64,000 nt of DNA from DATEPR01 sp036273855 (GTDB lineage: Bacteria > Actinomycetota > Actinomycetes > Mycobacteriales > Pseudonocardiaceae): assembly GCA_036273855.1 (NCBI GenBank), contig DASUGU010000029.1:62001-126000 (forward strand), written 5' to 3'. This document shows, in pieces, positions 38,403 through 45,880 of this stretch (its first letter is position 1; each line of letters opens with the position of its first letter). The translations under genes were made by a program, and so were the position numbers. The notes under the pieces are model-generated. The model had not been told where the DNA came from. It was given only the letters and a program-made list of their open reading frames with translations, and ran no database searches.

Positions 38403-38849
38403 CTACGCCCTGGGCAACCGGCCCGCCGCATTCGCCCAACAGGCCAGACCGGCCAGCGCGGTGGACAGCACGAGACCCGCGATACCCAGTGCCAGCACCA
38501 GTAACACCGCGGCACACAGGAACAGCGTCACCAGGGCGACGGAACCGCGCAGGGTCGGCGCCCAACCGCCGACGGCCCGCTCCAGGAACCGCAGCCACGC
38601 GCTGTCGTGGCTCTCCGGTGCGGGCTCGGGTTCGACCACTCGCTCACCCGGCTGGGGCGCCCGGGGTGCCGGCACACCGACAGTGGGTACCCGCTCGGCC
38701 GTCGCGTAGTAATCCGCATCCAATCGGGTGAGCCGCCGGGCAGGGACACCCGTCTGACCTGCGATTTTGCGCCCAACCCGGTCGGGTGATCCAGCAAGGT
38801 CTGGATTAATCGTGCGGGGTGCCTCTACACTGGTCATGTTGGTACTCAT
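38403..38849 (-). CDS. small hypothetical membrane protein
   Basis: 148 residues. The N-terminal ~95 residues are polar, and the C-terminus has two adjacent hydrophobic helices (SVALVTLFLCAAVLLVLALGIAGLVLS and following). No domain is recognised. The ATG at 38849 has GAAGG about 9 nt upstream; the longer ORF to 39011 has no such support. The 283 bp upstream (38850-39132) hold no recognisable gene. Confidence 0.65.
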   Translation of the reverse strand: MSTNMTSVEAPRTINPDLAGSPDRVGRKIAGQTGVPARRLTRLDADYYATAERVPTVGVPAPRAPQPGERVVEPEPAPESHDSAWLRFLERAVGGWAPTLRGSVALVTLFLCAAVLLVLALGIAGLVLSTALAGLACWANAAGRLPRA

Positions 38850-39132
38850 TTCTGACGCCTTCAACGTGAGTAGCAGCATCACATGACCCCCTGGGCAAAC
38901 AGGGAGTGCGTGTTCACGGTTCCCGGTGGGTGCCCTGACGGTGGGGAAATACCGTCCGTGGCACTCGCCGGGGCCCTTTGCGCTGCCGGATGACAGTTTG
39001 CCGGAACGCACTCACTTCGCGCCACAAGCGTCGACCGGAAGCGTTCAACGGTCTCGTTTTGACGACAAGCGGCAGCGCCATCGCAATGCGTGTTCGATGA
39101 TGGAAACAAGCGTCAGAAAACCCGCGAAAAAC

Positions 39133-39591
39133 TCACCCGTCCTGCCTATCAAGTTCCGCTGTGAACGTGCCGAAAGACTTCCCGGAGATACTGCCCATCA
39201 GGCACCGGCCGCACGGCATCCCGGCGCCGAGCTCCAGCGTCTCCAGGTCGAGCAGGGGCAGTCGTTCCCCGCACACGGCCGCCACCACACCGCCGTGGGC
39301 CTGGCCGGGCACCAGTCGCAGCACGTGGACGGCGCGCCGCCGCTCGGCCACCGAACCAAGCGCCCTGCGCACCGGCATGACCAGCTCGCCGGAATAATCT
39401 TCTCGGAGTCCCCAGTACCCGACGGCGGTCGGGTCGTCCCGCACCCATTGTCCGATCTGGGCGATCACGTCGGGTATCGCGGTGGCCAAAGCCGCCACCT
39501 GACGACCAAGAACGGTGCCACTCACGGCGAGCGGCGGTTCCCAACACGCGGCTCCGGCGGACCGGGAATCGGCGGGCACCACCACGATCAC
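39133..39591 (-). CDS. hypothetical protein with C-terminal CxxC motif
   Basis: 152-residue protein not assigned to a named family. The C-terminal third (AAVCGERLPLLDLETLELGAGMPCGRCLMG) has one Cys followed ~25 residues later by a CxxC pair, a zinc-knuckle-like pattern seen in small actinobacterial proteins near XRE/DUF397 genes. GTG at 39591 has an excellent GAGGAGG site 7 nt upstream, which argues that it is a real gene. It is divergent from the DUF397 gene across a 90 bp gap holding the GGATTAATCC repeats. Confidence 0.72.
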   Translation of the reverse strand: MIVVVPADSRSAGAACWEPPLAVSGTVLGRQVAALATAIPDVIAQIGQWVRDDPTAVGYWGLREDYSGELVMPVRRALGSVAERRRAVHVLRLVPGQAHGGVVAAVCGERLPLLDLETLELGAGMPCGRCLMGSISGKSFGTFTAELDRQDG

Positions 39592-39616
39592 CGAAGCACC
39601 TCCTCGGGTTGCGTTG

Positions 39617-39643
39617 GGATTAATCCTAGAGCACGATTAATCC
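39617..39643. promoter_or_regulatory. tandem GGATTAATCC palindromes, candidate operator
   Basis: GGATTAATCC (39617-39626, perfect 10-bp palindrome) and CGATTAATCC (39634-39643) lie 17 bp apart, start to start, in the AT-richest part of the gap between divergent genes. They are probably bound by a dimeric regulator; the XRE protein encoded just downstream is the nearest candidate. Confidence 0.6.
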
Positions 39644-39681
39644 AAGCGTCGAGGGACGCGACTCACCGCATGGAGGGCAGG

Positions 39682-39912
39682 ATGATCGATCACGGTTCCA
39701 TCAGCGCCATTCCGGGATTGCCCACCGATGGCTGGCGCACTTCGAGCAGGTGCGGCCCCAACGGTGGCAACTGCGTCGAGGTCAATGCCGGCGGCTCGGG
39801 CATTGTCGGCGTGCGGGACACCAAACCGGCCGACAGCCCGGTTCTGGTGTTCGGCAGTACCGGTTGGCGCTGCTTCGTGACGGCCGCCACGGGAGGCATG
39901 TTGCGGTCCTGA
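39682..39912 (+). CDS. DUF397 domain protein
   Basis: 76-residue DUF397 protein. WRTSSRCGPNGGNCVEVNAGGSGIVGVRDTKPADSPVLVF contains the family WxxSS...GGNCVEV...VRDSK pattern. DUF397 proteins are small partners of XRE-DUF5753 regulators (BldB/WhiJ-like systems in Streptomyces, known from the literature). The ATG at 39682 has GGAGGG just upstream; the ATG at 39670 lies before that site. The XRE gene follows 67 bp downstream. Confidence 0.88.
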   Translation: MIDHGSISAIPGLPTDGWRTSSRCGPNGGNCVEVNAGGSGIVGVRDTKPADSPVLVFGSTGWRCFVTAATGGMLRS

Positions 39913-39979
39913 CCGGCCGAGACGTGGTCTACTGTCAACATCACTCTCGACCGCCACATGAGTGAAGACTGGAGACCAG

Positions 39980-40837
39980 GTGCCCGGGACGGCCACCTCA
40001 CTGCGGATCCGGCTCGGCAACGAGATCCGGTCGGCGCGCCTTGCCGCCGGGCTGACGCAGGTTGAGGTCGCTGAACTGCTCGGTTGCAAGCAGGGCAAGA
40101 TCAACAAGATCGAGGACGGCACGGTCGGCGTCAAGCCGGCCGACCTCGAGATCATGTTGGACGCGTTCCGCGTGGGCACCGCGGCCGCGGATCTGATGCG
40201 GGAACTGGCGGCGTCCAGCGATCAGCGGGGTGAATGGTCCGGCTACCGGTCTGCGGTACCGCAGTGGTTCCGGACCTTCACCAGCCTGGAACAGGCGGCG
40301 TCGGAGATCTTCGGCTGGCACGGGGAGCGCATCCACGGTGCCCTGCAGTCCGAGCACTACATGCTCACCCAGTTCAAGCTGGCCGGGAACACCAACGTCA
40401 CCGAACTGGTCCGCAACCGGCGCGACCGCAGGCGGGCATTCGACCTGAAACCGCCGCCCAGCCACCGCTTCATCCTGGGCGAGGGCGCGTTCAAGCGGAT
40501 GCCGGGCGGGCCGAATCCCGGTGTGGCACTGGACCAGGTGCAGCATCTGATCTCGCTGGTGGAGAAATATCCGGACGTCGCGATCCACGTACTGCCGTTC
40601 GAGGCCAAACTGCCTTACGTACCGAATGATTTCACCATCATGCGGTTCACGGACGGAACGCCGAACTGTGTATTCGTGGAACACGTCGCAGGCGCCTTCA
40701 AGATCGAGAACGAGTCGCAGTTCAAGCAGTTCGTCGAGGCGTGGGACCAGTTGCGCGGGCCGGCGCTGGAGAAGAACCAGACCCTGGACCACCTGCGGGA
40801 TCTGGCCGACAGATTCATCGCTGAGCTGAACGCATGA
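39980..40837 (+). CDS. XRE family regulator with DUF5753 domain
   Basis: 285-residue DNA-binding protein. The HTH_31/XRE domain (RLGNEIRSARLAAGLTQVEVAELLGCKQGKINKIEDG) spans residues ~10-65. The DUF5753 sensory region runs to the end, containing SLEQAASEIFGWHGERIHGALQSEHYM and the FVEHVAGAF motif. GTG at 39980 is preferred because GGAG lies 5-6 nt upstream; an in-frame GTG at 39962 would add six residues. It pairs with the DUF397 gene just upstream, and a DUF574 methyltransferase gene follows 100 bp downstream. Confidence 0.92.
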   Translation: MPGTATSLRIRLGNEIRSARLAAGLTQVEVAELLGCKQGKINKIEDGTVGVKPADLEIMLDAFRVGTAAADLMRELAASSDQRGEWSGYRSAVPQWFRTFTSLEQAASEIFGWHGERIHGALQSEHYMLTQFKLAGNTNVTELVRNRRDRRRAFDLKPPPSHRFILGEGAFKRMPGGPNPGVALDQVQHLISLVEKYPDVAIHVLPFEAKLPYVPNDFTIMRFTDGTPNCVFVEHVAGAFKIENESQFKQFVEAWDQLRGPALEKNQTLDHLRDLADRFIAELNA

Positions 40838-40937
40838 CATCGTGCGGCGGACGAAGTGTCCGTCGCTACGATTGGGCCCCGCATCCGCGTGCCAGGCGCC
40901 CGGAGGCGACACCCCACCGTGAGAGGGAATGCCGATC

Positions 40938-41804
40938 GTGAGCACCACGGATCAGGACCCGGTCATGCCGCCCGGAGTCGACCTGGAACACCCGAGTGTG
41001 GCGCGGGTGTACGACTACTATCTCGGCGGCACCGCGAACTGGGCCATCGACCGCGAGTTCGGCAAGAAAGTCCTCTCCCGGTTCCCGCTGCTGCGGCCGA
41101 TCGCCAAGGCCAACCGGCTGTTCCTGCACCGCGCCGTGCGCTACCTGGTCCGGCAGGGCGTCCGCCAGTTCATCGACATCGGCTCCGGCGTGCCCACGAT
41201 GGGTCCGACCCACGAGGTGGCCGACGAGCTCGCGCCCGACTCGCGGGTGGTGTACATCGACAACGAGCCGGTCGCCGTGGCGCACTCGGAGATGTTGCTG
41301 GAGCAGCACGGCGACCCGAAGCGGCACGCCGCCATCAACGCCGACCTGCGCTACCCCGACGAGCTGTGGCGCCGGGTGCGGAACACCGGCGTGATCGACT
41401 TCGACCAGCCGGTGGCGCTGCTGCTGATCGCCGTGCTGCACGTGCACCAGACAGGCACGCACGGTGAGGACCTCGGCGCCAGTTCGCTGGCCCGCCTCCG
41501 GGAACTGCTCTGCCCGGGCTCGTACCTGGCGGTCTCGCACATCACCACCGAGGGTGTGCCGGACGCGCAGGTCGCCAACCTGGCCGACCTGAAGCGGATG
41601 TACGACACCAGCAGCAGCTCCAACGCGATCTGGCGCGACCACACCGAGATCCGGGAACTGTTCGGCGACTTCGAGATCGTGGAGCCCGGCCTGACCTGGA
41701 CGCCGGTCTGGCACCCCGAGGAGACCAGCTCGATCGCGCCGGTGATCTCGTTCAACTCGCCCAACGAGTCGGTGATCCTGGCCGGGGTGGGCCGCAAGCC
41801 CTGA
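40938..41804 (+). CDS. SAM-dependent methyltransferase, DUF574 family
   Basis: 288-residue protein of the actinobacterial S-adenosylmethionine methyltransferase family (PF04672/DUF574). HPSVARVYDYYLGGTANWAIDREFG is the family signature, and FIDIGSGVPTMGPTHEVA, the acidic VYIDNEPVAV and LLIAVLHV complete the SAM fold. The substrate is unknown. GTG at 40938 is preferred because GAGAGGGA ends 9 nt upstream, whereas the ATG at 40929 directly abuts that site. Genes of this family commonly sit beside XRE/DUF397 genes, as here. Confidence 0.88.
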   Translation: MSTTDQDPVMPPGVDLEHPSVARVYDYYLGGTANWAIDREFGKKVLSRFPLLRPIAKANRLFLHRAVRYLVRQGVRQFIDIGSGVPTMGPTHEVADELAPDSRVVYIDNEPVAVAHSEMLLEQHGDPKRHAAINADLRYPDELWRRVRNTGVIDFDQPVALLLIAVLHVHQTGTHGEDLGASSLARLRELLCPGSYLAVSHITTEGVPDAQVANLADLKRMYDTSSSSNAIWRDHTEIRELFGDFEIVEPGLTWTPVWHPEETSSIAPVISFNSPNESVILAGVGRKP

Positions 41805-41805
41805 G

Positions 41806-44010
41806 TCAGCCGCGCAGCCGGTGGTCCAGCGCGGTGTGCCGGCGACCGGCGCCGACCGCGCGGACCGCCTGGCTGATCGCCTTGGGTGAACCGACCAGCA
41901 CGACCAGCCGCTTGGCCCTGGTCACCGCCGTGTAGAGCAGATTGCGTTGCAGCATCGGCCAGGCGCTCATGGTGACCGGGACGACGACGCACGGGTACTC
42001 GCTGCCCTGCGAGCGGTGGATGGTCACGGCGTAGGCGTGCGTCAACTCGTCGAGTTCGCCGAACTCGTAGTCGACCTCCTCGTCCTCGTCGGTGCGGACG
42101 GTCAAGCGCTGCTCCACCGGGTCGAGTCCGGTGACCACGCCCAGGGTGCCGTTGAAGACGCCGTTGGCTCCCTTGTCGTAGTTGTTGCGGATCTGGGTGA
42201 CCTTGTCGCCGACCCGGAACATCCGGCCACCGAACCGGCGTTCCGGCAGGTTCGGCCGGGCAGGCGTGAGCACCTCCTGGAGTTGGGCGTTCAGCGCGCC
42301 CGCGCCGGCCGGTCCCCGGTGCATCGGCGCCAGCACCTGGACGTCCCGCCTCGGGTCGAGGCCGAACTTCGCCGGTATCCGCCGCGCCACCACGTCCACG
42401 GTGAGCGCGGCCGCCCGCTCGGCGTCGTCCTCGGGGAACAGGAAGAAGTCGGGCAGGCCGGTGACGACCGGGAAGTCACCCGCGTTGATCCGGTGCGCGT
42501 TGGCCACCACGCCGGACTGCTGCGCCTGGCGGAACACCTGGGTCAGCCGGACGCTGGGTACCGGCGTGCCGTCGGCGAGCAGGTCGCGCAGCACCTCACC
42601 CGGCCCGACGGAGGGCAACTGGTCCACGTCGCCGACCAGCAGCAGGTGCGCGCCAGGCGCCACCGCCTTGACGAGTTTGTTGGCCAGCAACAGGTCCAGC
42701 ATGGACGACTCGTCCACGACGACCAGGTCGGCGTTCAGCGGCCGGTCCCGGTCGAACGCGGCGTCACCGCCGGGTCGCAGTTCCAGCAGGCGGTGCACGG
42801 TGGCCGCGTCGTGGCCGGTCAGTTCGGTGAGTCGTTTGGCCGCCCGGCCGGTCGGCGCGGCCAGCACGACCGTGGCGCGTTTGGCCAGTGCCAGCGCGAC
42901 GATGGACCGGACGGTGAAGCTCTTGCCGCAGCCGGGACCGCCGGTGAGCACGGCCACCTTGCTGGTCAGCGCCAGCTTGACAGCGGCCTCCTGGGCGGGC
43001 GCGAGGTCGGCACCGGTCCGGCCGCGCAGCCACGCGAGCGCCTTCGGCCAGTCGACACCGGCGAACGCGGCCAGCCGGTCGGCCGGTGCGGCCAGCAGCG
43101 ACCGCAACTGGCCGGCGAGCGCGATCTCCGCGCGGTGGAAGGGAACCAGGTAGACGGCGGCGCCGTTCTCGTCGTCCGGCAGGTGTTCGCGGACGACTCC
43201 CTCCTCGGTGACCAGTTCGGCCAGGCAGTCGATGACCAGACCGGTGTCCACCTGGAGGATCTTGATGGCGTCCGCGATCAGTCGCTGCTCTGGCAGGTAG
43301 CAGTCGCCGTTGCCGGTGGCCTCGGACAGGGTGAACTGGAGGCCGGCTTTGATCCGTTGTGGACTGTCGTGCGGTACGCCGACCGCCTTCGCGATGGTGT
43401 CCGCGGTACGGAAGCCGATGCCCCACACGTCGGTGGCCAGCCGGTACGGTTCGCGGCGCACCACGTCGATCGACGTGTCGCCGTACTGCTTGTAGATGCG
43501 CACCGCCAGCGACGTGGACACGCCGACGCCCTGCAGGAAGACCATGACCTCCTTGATGGCCTTCTGCTCGTCCCACGCGGCGGCGATCAGCTTGGTGCGC
43601 TTGGGGCCCAGCTTGGGCACCTCGATCAGCCTGGCCGGTTCGGTCTCGATGACGTCCAGCGCGGCGACGCCGAAGTGTTCGACGATCCGGTCGGCCAGGC
43701 GCGGCCCGATGCCCTTGATCAGGCCGGAACCCAGGTAGCGGCGGATGCCCTGCACGGTGGCGGGCAGCACGGTGGTGTAGTCCTCGACGTGGAACTGGCG
43801 GCCGTACTGCGGGTGCGAACCCCAGCGGCCGCGCATCCGCAGCGACTCACCGGGCTGCGCGCCGAGCAGCGCGCCCACCACGGTGACCAGTTCGCCGCTC
43901 CGGCCGGTGTCCACGCGGGCGACGGTGTAACCGGTTTCCTCGTTGGCGAAGGTGATCCGCTCCAGCACCGCGTCCAGGACGGCCTGCCGGAACGGGTCGG
44001 CAGCGACCAT
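41806..44010 (-). CDS. recD2: RecD2-type ATP-dependent DNA helicase
   Basis: 734-residue SF1B 5'-3' helicase. The N-terminal OB-like region and tandem HhH segments (GIGPRLADRIVEHFG, LGPKRTKLIAAAW, GVGVSTSLAVRIYKQYG) are typical of RecD2. Walker A is GGPGCGKS with K363, Walker B VVDESSML, and the C-terminal UvrD-like motif ends YAVTIHRSQGSEYPCVVVP and LYTAVTRAKRLVVLVG. RecD2 acts without RecBC in repair and fork maintenance. The start at 44010 gives the normal family length; the ORF upstream of it is antisense to the UPF0016 gene. It lies 23 bp after that gene. Confidence 0.94.
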   Translation of the reverse strand: MVAADPFRQAVLDAVLERITFANEETGYTVARVDTGRSGELVTVVGALLGAQPGESLRMRGRWGSHPQYGRQFHVEDYTTVLPATVQGIRRYLGSGLIKGIGPRLADRIVEHFGVAALDVIETEPARLIEVPKLGPKRTKLIAAAWDEQKAIKEVMVFLQGVGVSTSLAVRIYKQYGDTSIDVVRREPYRLATDVWGIGFRTADTIAKAVGVPHDSPQRIKAGLQFTLSEATGNGDCYLPEQRLIADAIKILQVDTGLVIDCLAELVTEEGVVREHLPDDENGAAVYLVPFHRAEIALAGQLRSLLAAPADRLAAFAGVDWPKALAWLRGRTGADLAPAQEAAVKLALTSKVAVLTGGPGCGKSFTVRSIVALALAKRATVVLAAPTGRAAKRLTELTGHDAATVHRLLELRPGGDAAFDRDRPLNADLVVVDESSMLDLLLANKLVKAVAPGAHLLLVGDVDQLPSVGPGEVLRDLLADGTPVPSVRLTQVFRQAQQSGVVANAHRINAGDFPVVTGLPDFFLFPEDDAERAAALTVDVVARRIPAKFGLDPRRDVQVLAPMHRGPAGAGALNAQLQEVLTPARPNLPERRFGGRMFRVGDKVTQIRNNYDKGANGVFNGTLGVVTGLDPVEQRLTVRTDEDEEVDYEFGELDELTHAYAVTIHRSQGSEYPCVVVPVTMSAWPMLQRNLLYTAVTRAKRLVVLVGSPKAISQAVRAVGAGRRHTALDHRLRG

Positions 44011-44033
44011 CCCGCCCCCATCTCCACGCCGGG

Positions 44034-44630
44034 TCAGATGAGCGTACTGGCGCCGGTCACCGCGTCGAACGCGGCCAACCCGGCCAGGGCGAGCAGCACG
44101 ACAGCGGTGACGCGGCGTAGCAGCGTGGCCGGCACCTGCCGGATCAGCTTGCCCGCCAGGATGGCGATGCCGGCGACCGCCCACAGCGCCAGGGTGGCCG
44201 CGATGCCCACGCCGATGGGGTCGTTGTAGCGGGCGGCCAGGTTCGCGGTGAGGATCTGGGTCAGATCGCCCCACTCGGCGATGAAGATGATGCCGAATGC
44301 GGTGCCGATCGTCCGGAGACCGGTGGGCTTGGAGTGCGCGGCGTCCATCCCGTCGTCGTCACCGTTGCCGGCACGGAACGACATGACGGCGCCGACCAGG
44401 AACATCAGCGCGACGACGCCCTGGACGACCTGGTGGGGCAGCAGCGTGAGGACGACACCACCGATGGTGACCGCGATGGCGACGTGCACCAGGAACGCGG
44501 CGGCGGCGCCGAGCCACACGAGACCACCGCGGCCGCGGGCGGCCAGCAGCAGCGAGGCGAACATCGTCTTGTCGGGCAGCTCGCCGATGAAGATGACACC
44601 GAACACGGTGACGAGGGCGGCAGGGGACAC
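44034..44630 (-). CDS. UPF0016/GDT1 family transporter, probable manganese exporter
   Basis: 198-residue membrane protein with six predicted TM helices in two homologous halves. The halves carry the family motifs as FGVIFIGELPDKTMFASLL and FGIIFIAEWGDLTQILTA (ExxDK/L-T), split by an acidic loop. Bacterial members export Mn2+, and this one is preceded by a yybP-ykoY-type riboswitch, which strongly supports manganese. GTG at 44630 with GGAG 4 nt upstream fits the family N-terminus best. ATGs at 44642 and 44687 are alternatives without clear sites. recD2 follows closely, perhaps incidentally. Confidence 0.9.
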   Translation of the reverse strand: MSPAALVTVFGVIFIGELPDKTMFASLLLAARGRGGLVWLGAAAAFLVHVAIAVTIGGVVLTLLPHQVVQGVVALMFLVGAVMSFRAGNGDDDGMDAAHSKPTGLRTIGTAFGIIFIAEWGDLTQILTANLAARYNDPIGVGIAATLALWAVAGIAILAGKLIRQVPATLLRRVTAVVLLALAGLAAFDAVTGASTLI

Positions 44631-44702
44631 AGCTCTCCGCATCCGACCCGCGTGGATTTTCTGGCGAAAGACCTCCACGCCGGCCATTGGTCATGGTCGG
44701 TT

Positions 44703-44805
44703 CGCGGAAGGTCTCGCCCGTCCGGCCCTGGCCGGACCCGGCGACCGGGCGCCGTGGGGCGCCAGCGTGTCGATCAACCGGAGGGGGGCTACTCCCCTTC
44801 AACTG
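44703..44805 (-). ncRNA. yybP-ykoY manganese riboswitch
   Basis: On the minus strand the leader begins near GTTGAAGGGGAGTAG (box at 44789-44797) and closes with GCGAGACCTTCCGCG (44703-44717). It has strong GC hairpins between, including GTCCGGCC-AG-GGCCGGAC. The GGGGAGUAG start and GCGAGACCUUCC end are the hallmarks of the actinobacterial yybP-ykoY class (family knowledge). A TACACT -10 box at 44812-44817 places the transcript start near 44805. About 70 nt separate it from the UPF0016 start, enough for translational or transcriptional switching by Mn2+. Confidence 0.85.
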
Positions 44806-44872
44806 ATCACAAGTGTACCGCGCGCCCGGTTCGGTCGGTGCGGTCGCACGGTGTGATGGTTACCCTGCCTGC

Positions 44873-45235
44873 ATGGGACACGGCGTGAACGGCAGGGACA
44901 CGCCACCGGCCCGCCTCGACCCCGAGGACGCGGCCAGCGTCGCCGCCACCCTGCAGGCGCTCGCGACGCCCAGCAGGCTGCTCATCCTGACCCGGCTGCG
45001 CCAGGGTGCCTGCGCGGTCGGCGAACTGGCCGACGAGGTCGGCATGGAGCAGTCCGCGGTGTCCCACCAGTTGCGGCTGCTGCGGGCGTTGGGTCTGGTC
45101 AGCGGCATGCGACAGGGCAGGCGGGTGGTGTACAGCCTGTACGACACCCACGTCGCGATGCTGCTCGACGAGGCCGTCTACCACATCGAGCACCTGCGCC
45201 TGGGCGTGCGCGACGAGCCCGATCAGGTCAGTTGA
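44873..45235 (+). CDS. ArsR/SmtB family metal-sensing repressor
   Basis: 120-residue winged-helix repressor. The HTH is LADEVGMEQSAVSHQLRLLRALGLV. The last helix has the alpha5 metal site D91-x-H93-x10-H104-x2-H107 (in DTHVAMLLDEAVYHIEH), the pattern of SmtB/CzrA/NmtR sensors of Zn, Co or Ni; there is no alpha3 Cys site. The ATG at 44873 is the family-consistent start; the ORF upstream of it is not needed. It diverges from the riboswitch-controlled manganese exporter across ~60 bp, so the two metal responses may intersect. Its 3' end overlaps the convergent TetR gene by 8 bp. Confidence 0.92.
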   Translation: MGHGVNGRDTPPARLDPEDAASVAATLQALATPSRLLILTRLRQGACAVGELADEVGMEQSAVSHQLRLLRALGLVSGMRQGRRVVYSLYDTHVAMLLDEAVYHIEHLRLGVRDEPDQVS

Positions 45236-45821
45236 TGCGTAGGGCCGCCGACTCGGACCAGATGCGGGCCAGGCCGGCCCGGAAGGTGTCCAGGTCGGGC
45301 AGATTGTCCGGGTCGATGACGCTCTGTACCGCCAGGCCGTCGCACACCGCGATGATGAAGCTGGCGATCGCCGCGCAGCGCGGGTCGTCGACGCCGTCCG
45401 GTTCGCCGAGCGACTGCGCGACCAGGCCGGCCACCTGGGCGCGGCACCGCCGGTAGTGCCCGGCGAACCCGGCCCGTAAGGCCGGTTCGCGCTCGGCCTG
45501 GGCGAGTGCCTCCATGAACGACAACATGAGCGGGCGCTGGTCGACCACGTCGGCGAGCATCGCCACCCAGGCCGTGGTGACCCGCTCGATGGGCGAGGCC
45601 GCCGGGTCGGCCATGGCGATGCCGGCCAGCCGCGCGGTCCACTCCTCCATGACCGTGCCGATGGCGGCGGCGAGCAGGCCGGCCTTGGAGCCGAAGTGGT
45701 AGCCGATGGAGGCCAGGTTGGTGTCCGACGCGGCGACCAGGTCGCGTGCGGTGATGTGGGCGTAGCCCTTCTCCTCCAGCAGCCGCCGTGCCGCCGCAAG
45801 CAGTTGTTCCCGGTGACCCAC
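45228..45821 (-). CDS. TetR family transcriptional regulator
   Basis: 197-residue repressor. HTH residues ~3-50 (REQLLAAARRLLEEKGYAHITARDLVAASDTNLASIGYHFGSKAGLLAAA) are clear. The C-terminal domain (MEALAQAEREPALRAGFAGHYRRCRAQVAGL) is the TetR_C_6-like type. GTG start at 45821. It is divergent from a cytochrome P450 gene 59 bp away and probably represses it through the palindrome at 45859-45872. Confidence 0.9.
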   Translation of the reverse strand: MGHREQLLAAARRLLEEKGYAHITARDLVAASDTNLASIGYHFGSKAGLLAAAIGTVMEEWTARLAGIAMADPAASPIERVTTAWVAMLADVVDQRPLMLSFMEALAQAEREPALRAGFAGHYRRCRAQVAGLVAQSLGEPDGVDDPRCAAIASFIIAVCDGLAVQSVIDPDNLPDLDTFRAGLARIWSESAALRIN

Positions 45822-45858
45822 GCGGTCAGCGTAACCCCGGGAGTCTGGACGCCCGTCA

Positions 45859-45872
45859 TAGACGCGCGTATA
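45859..45872. promoter_or_regulatory. near-palindrome in the TetR/P450 gap, candidate TetR operator
   Basis: TAGACGCGCGTATA matches its own reverse complement at 12 of 14 positions. It lies 38 bp from the TetR start and 9 bp before the P450 ATG, overlapping a TATAAA stretch. Occupancy would block the P450 promoter. Confidence 0.5.
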
Positions 45873-45880
45873 AAAACCTC

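Noticed and set aside
38926..39912. 328-residue plus-strand protein
   Set aside because: Only the last 76 residues (DUF397, from 39682) are supported. The rest is antisense to the CxxC gene, which has a strong ribosome-binding site.
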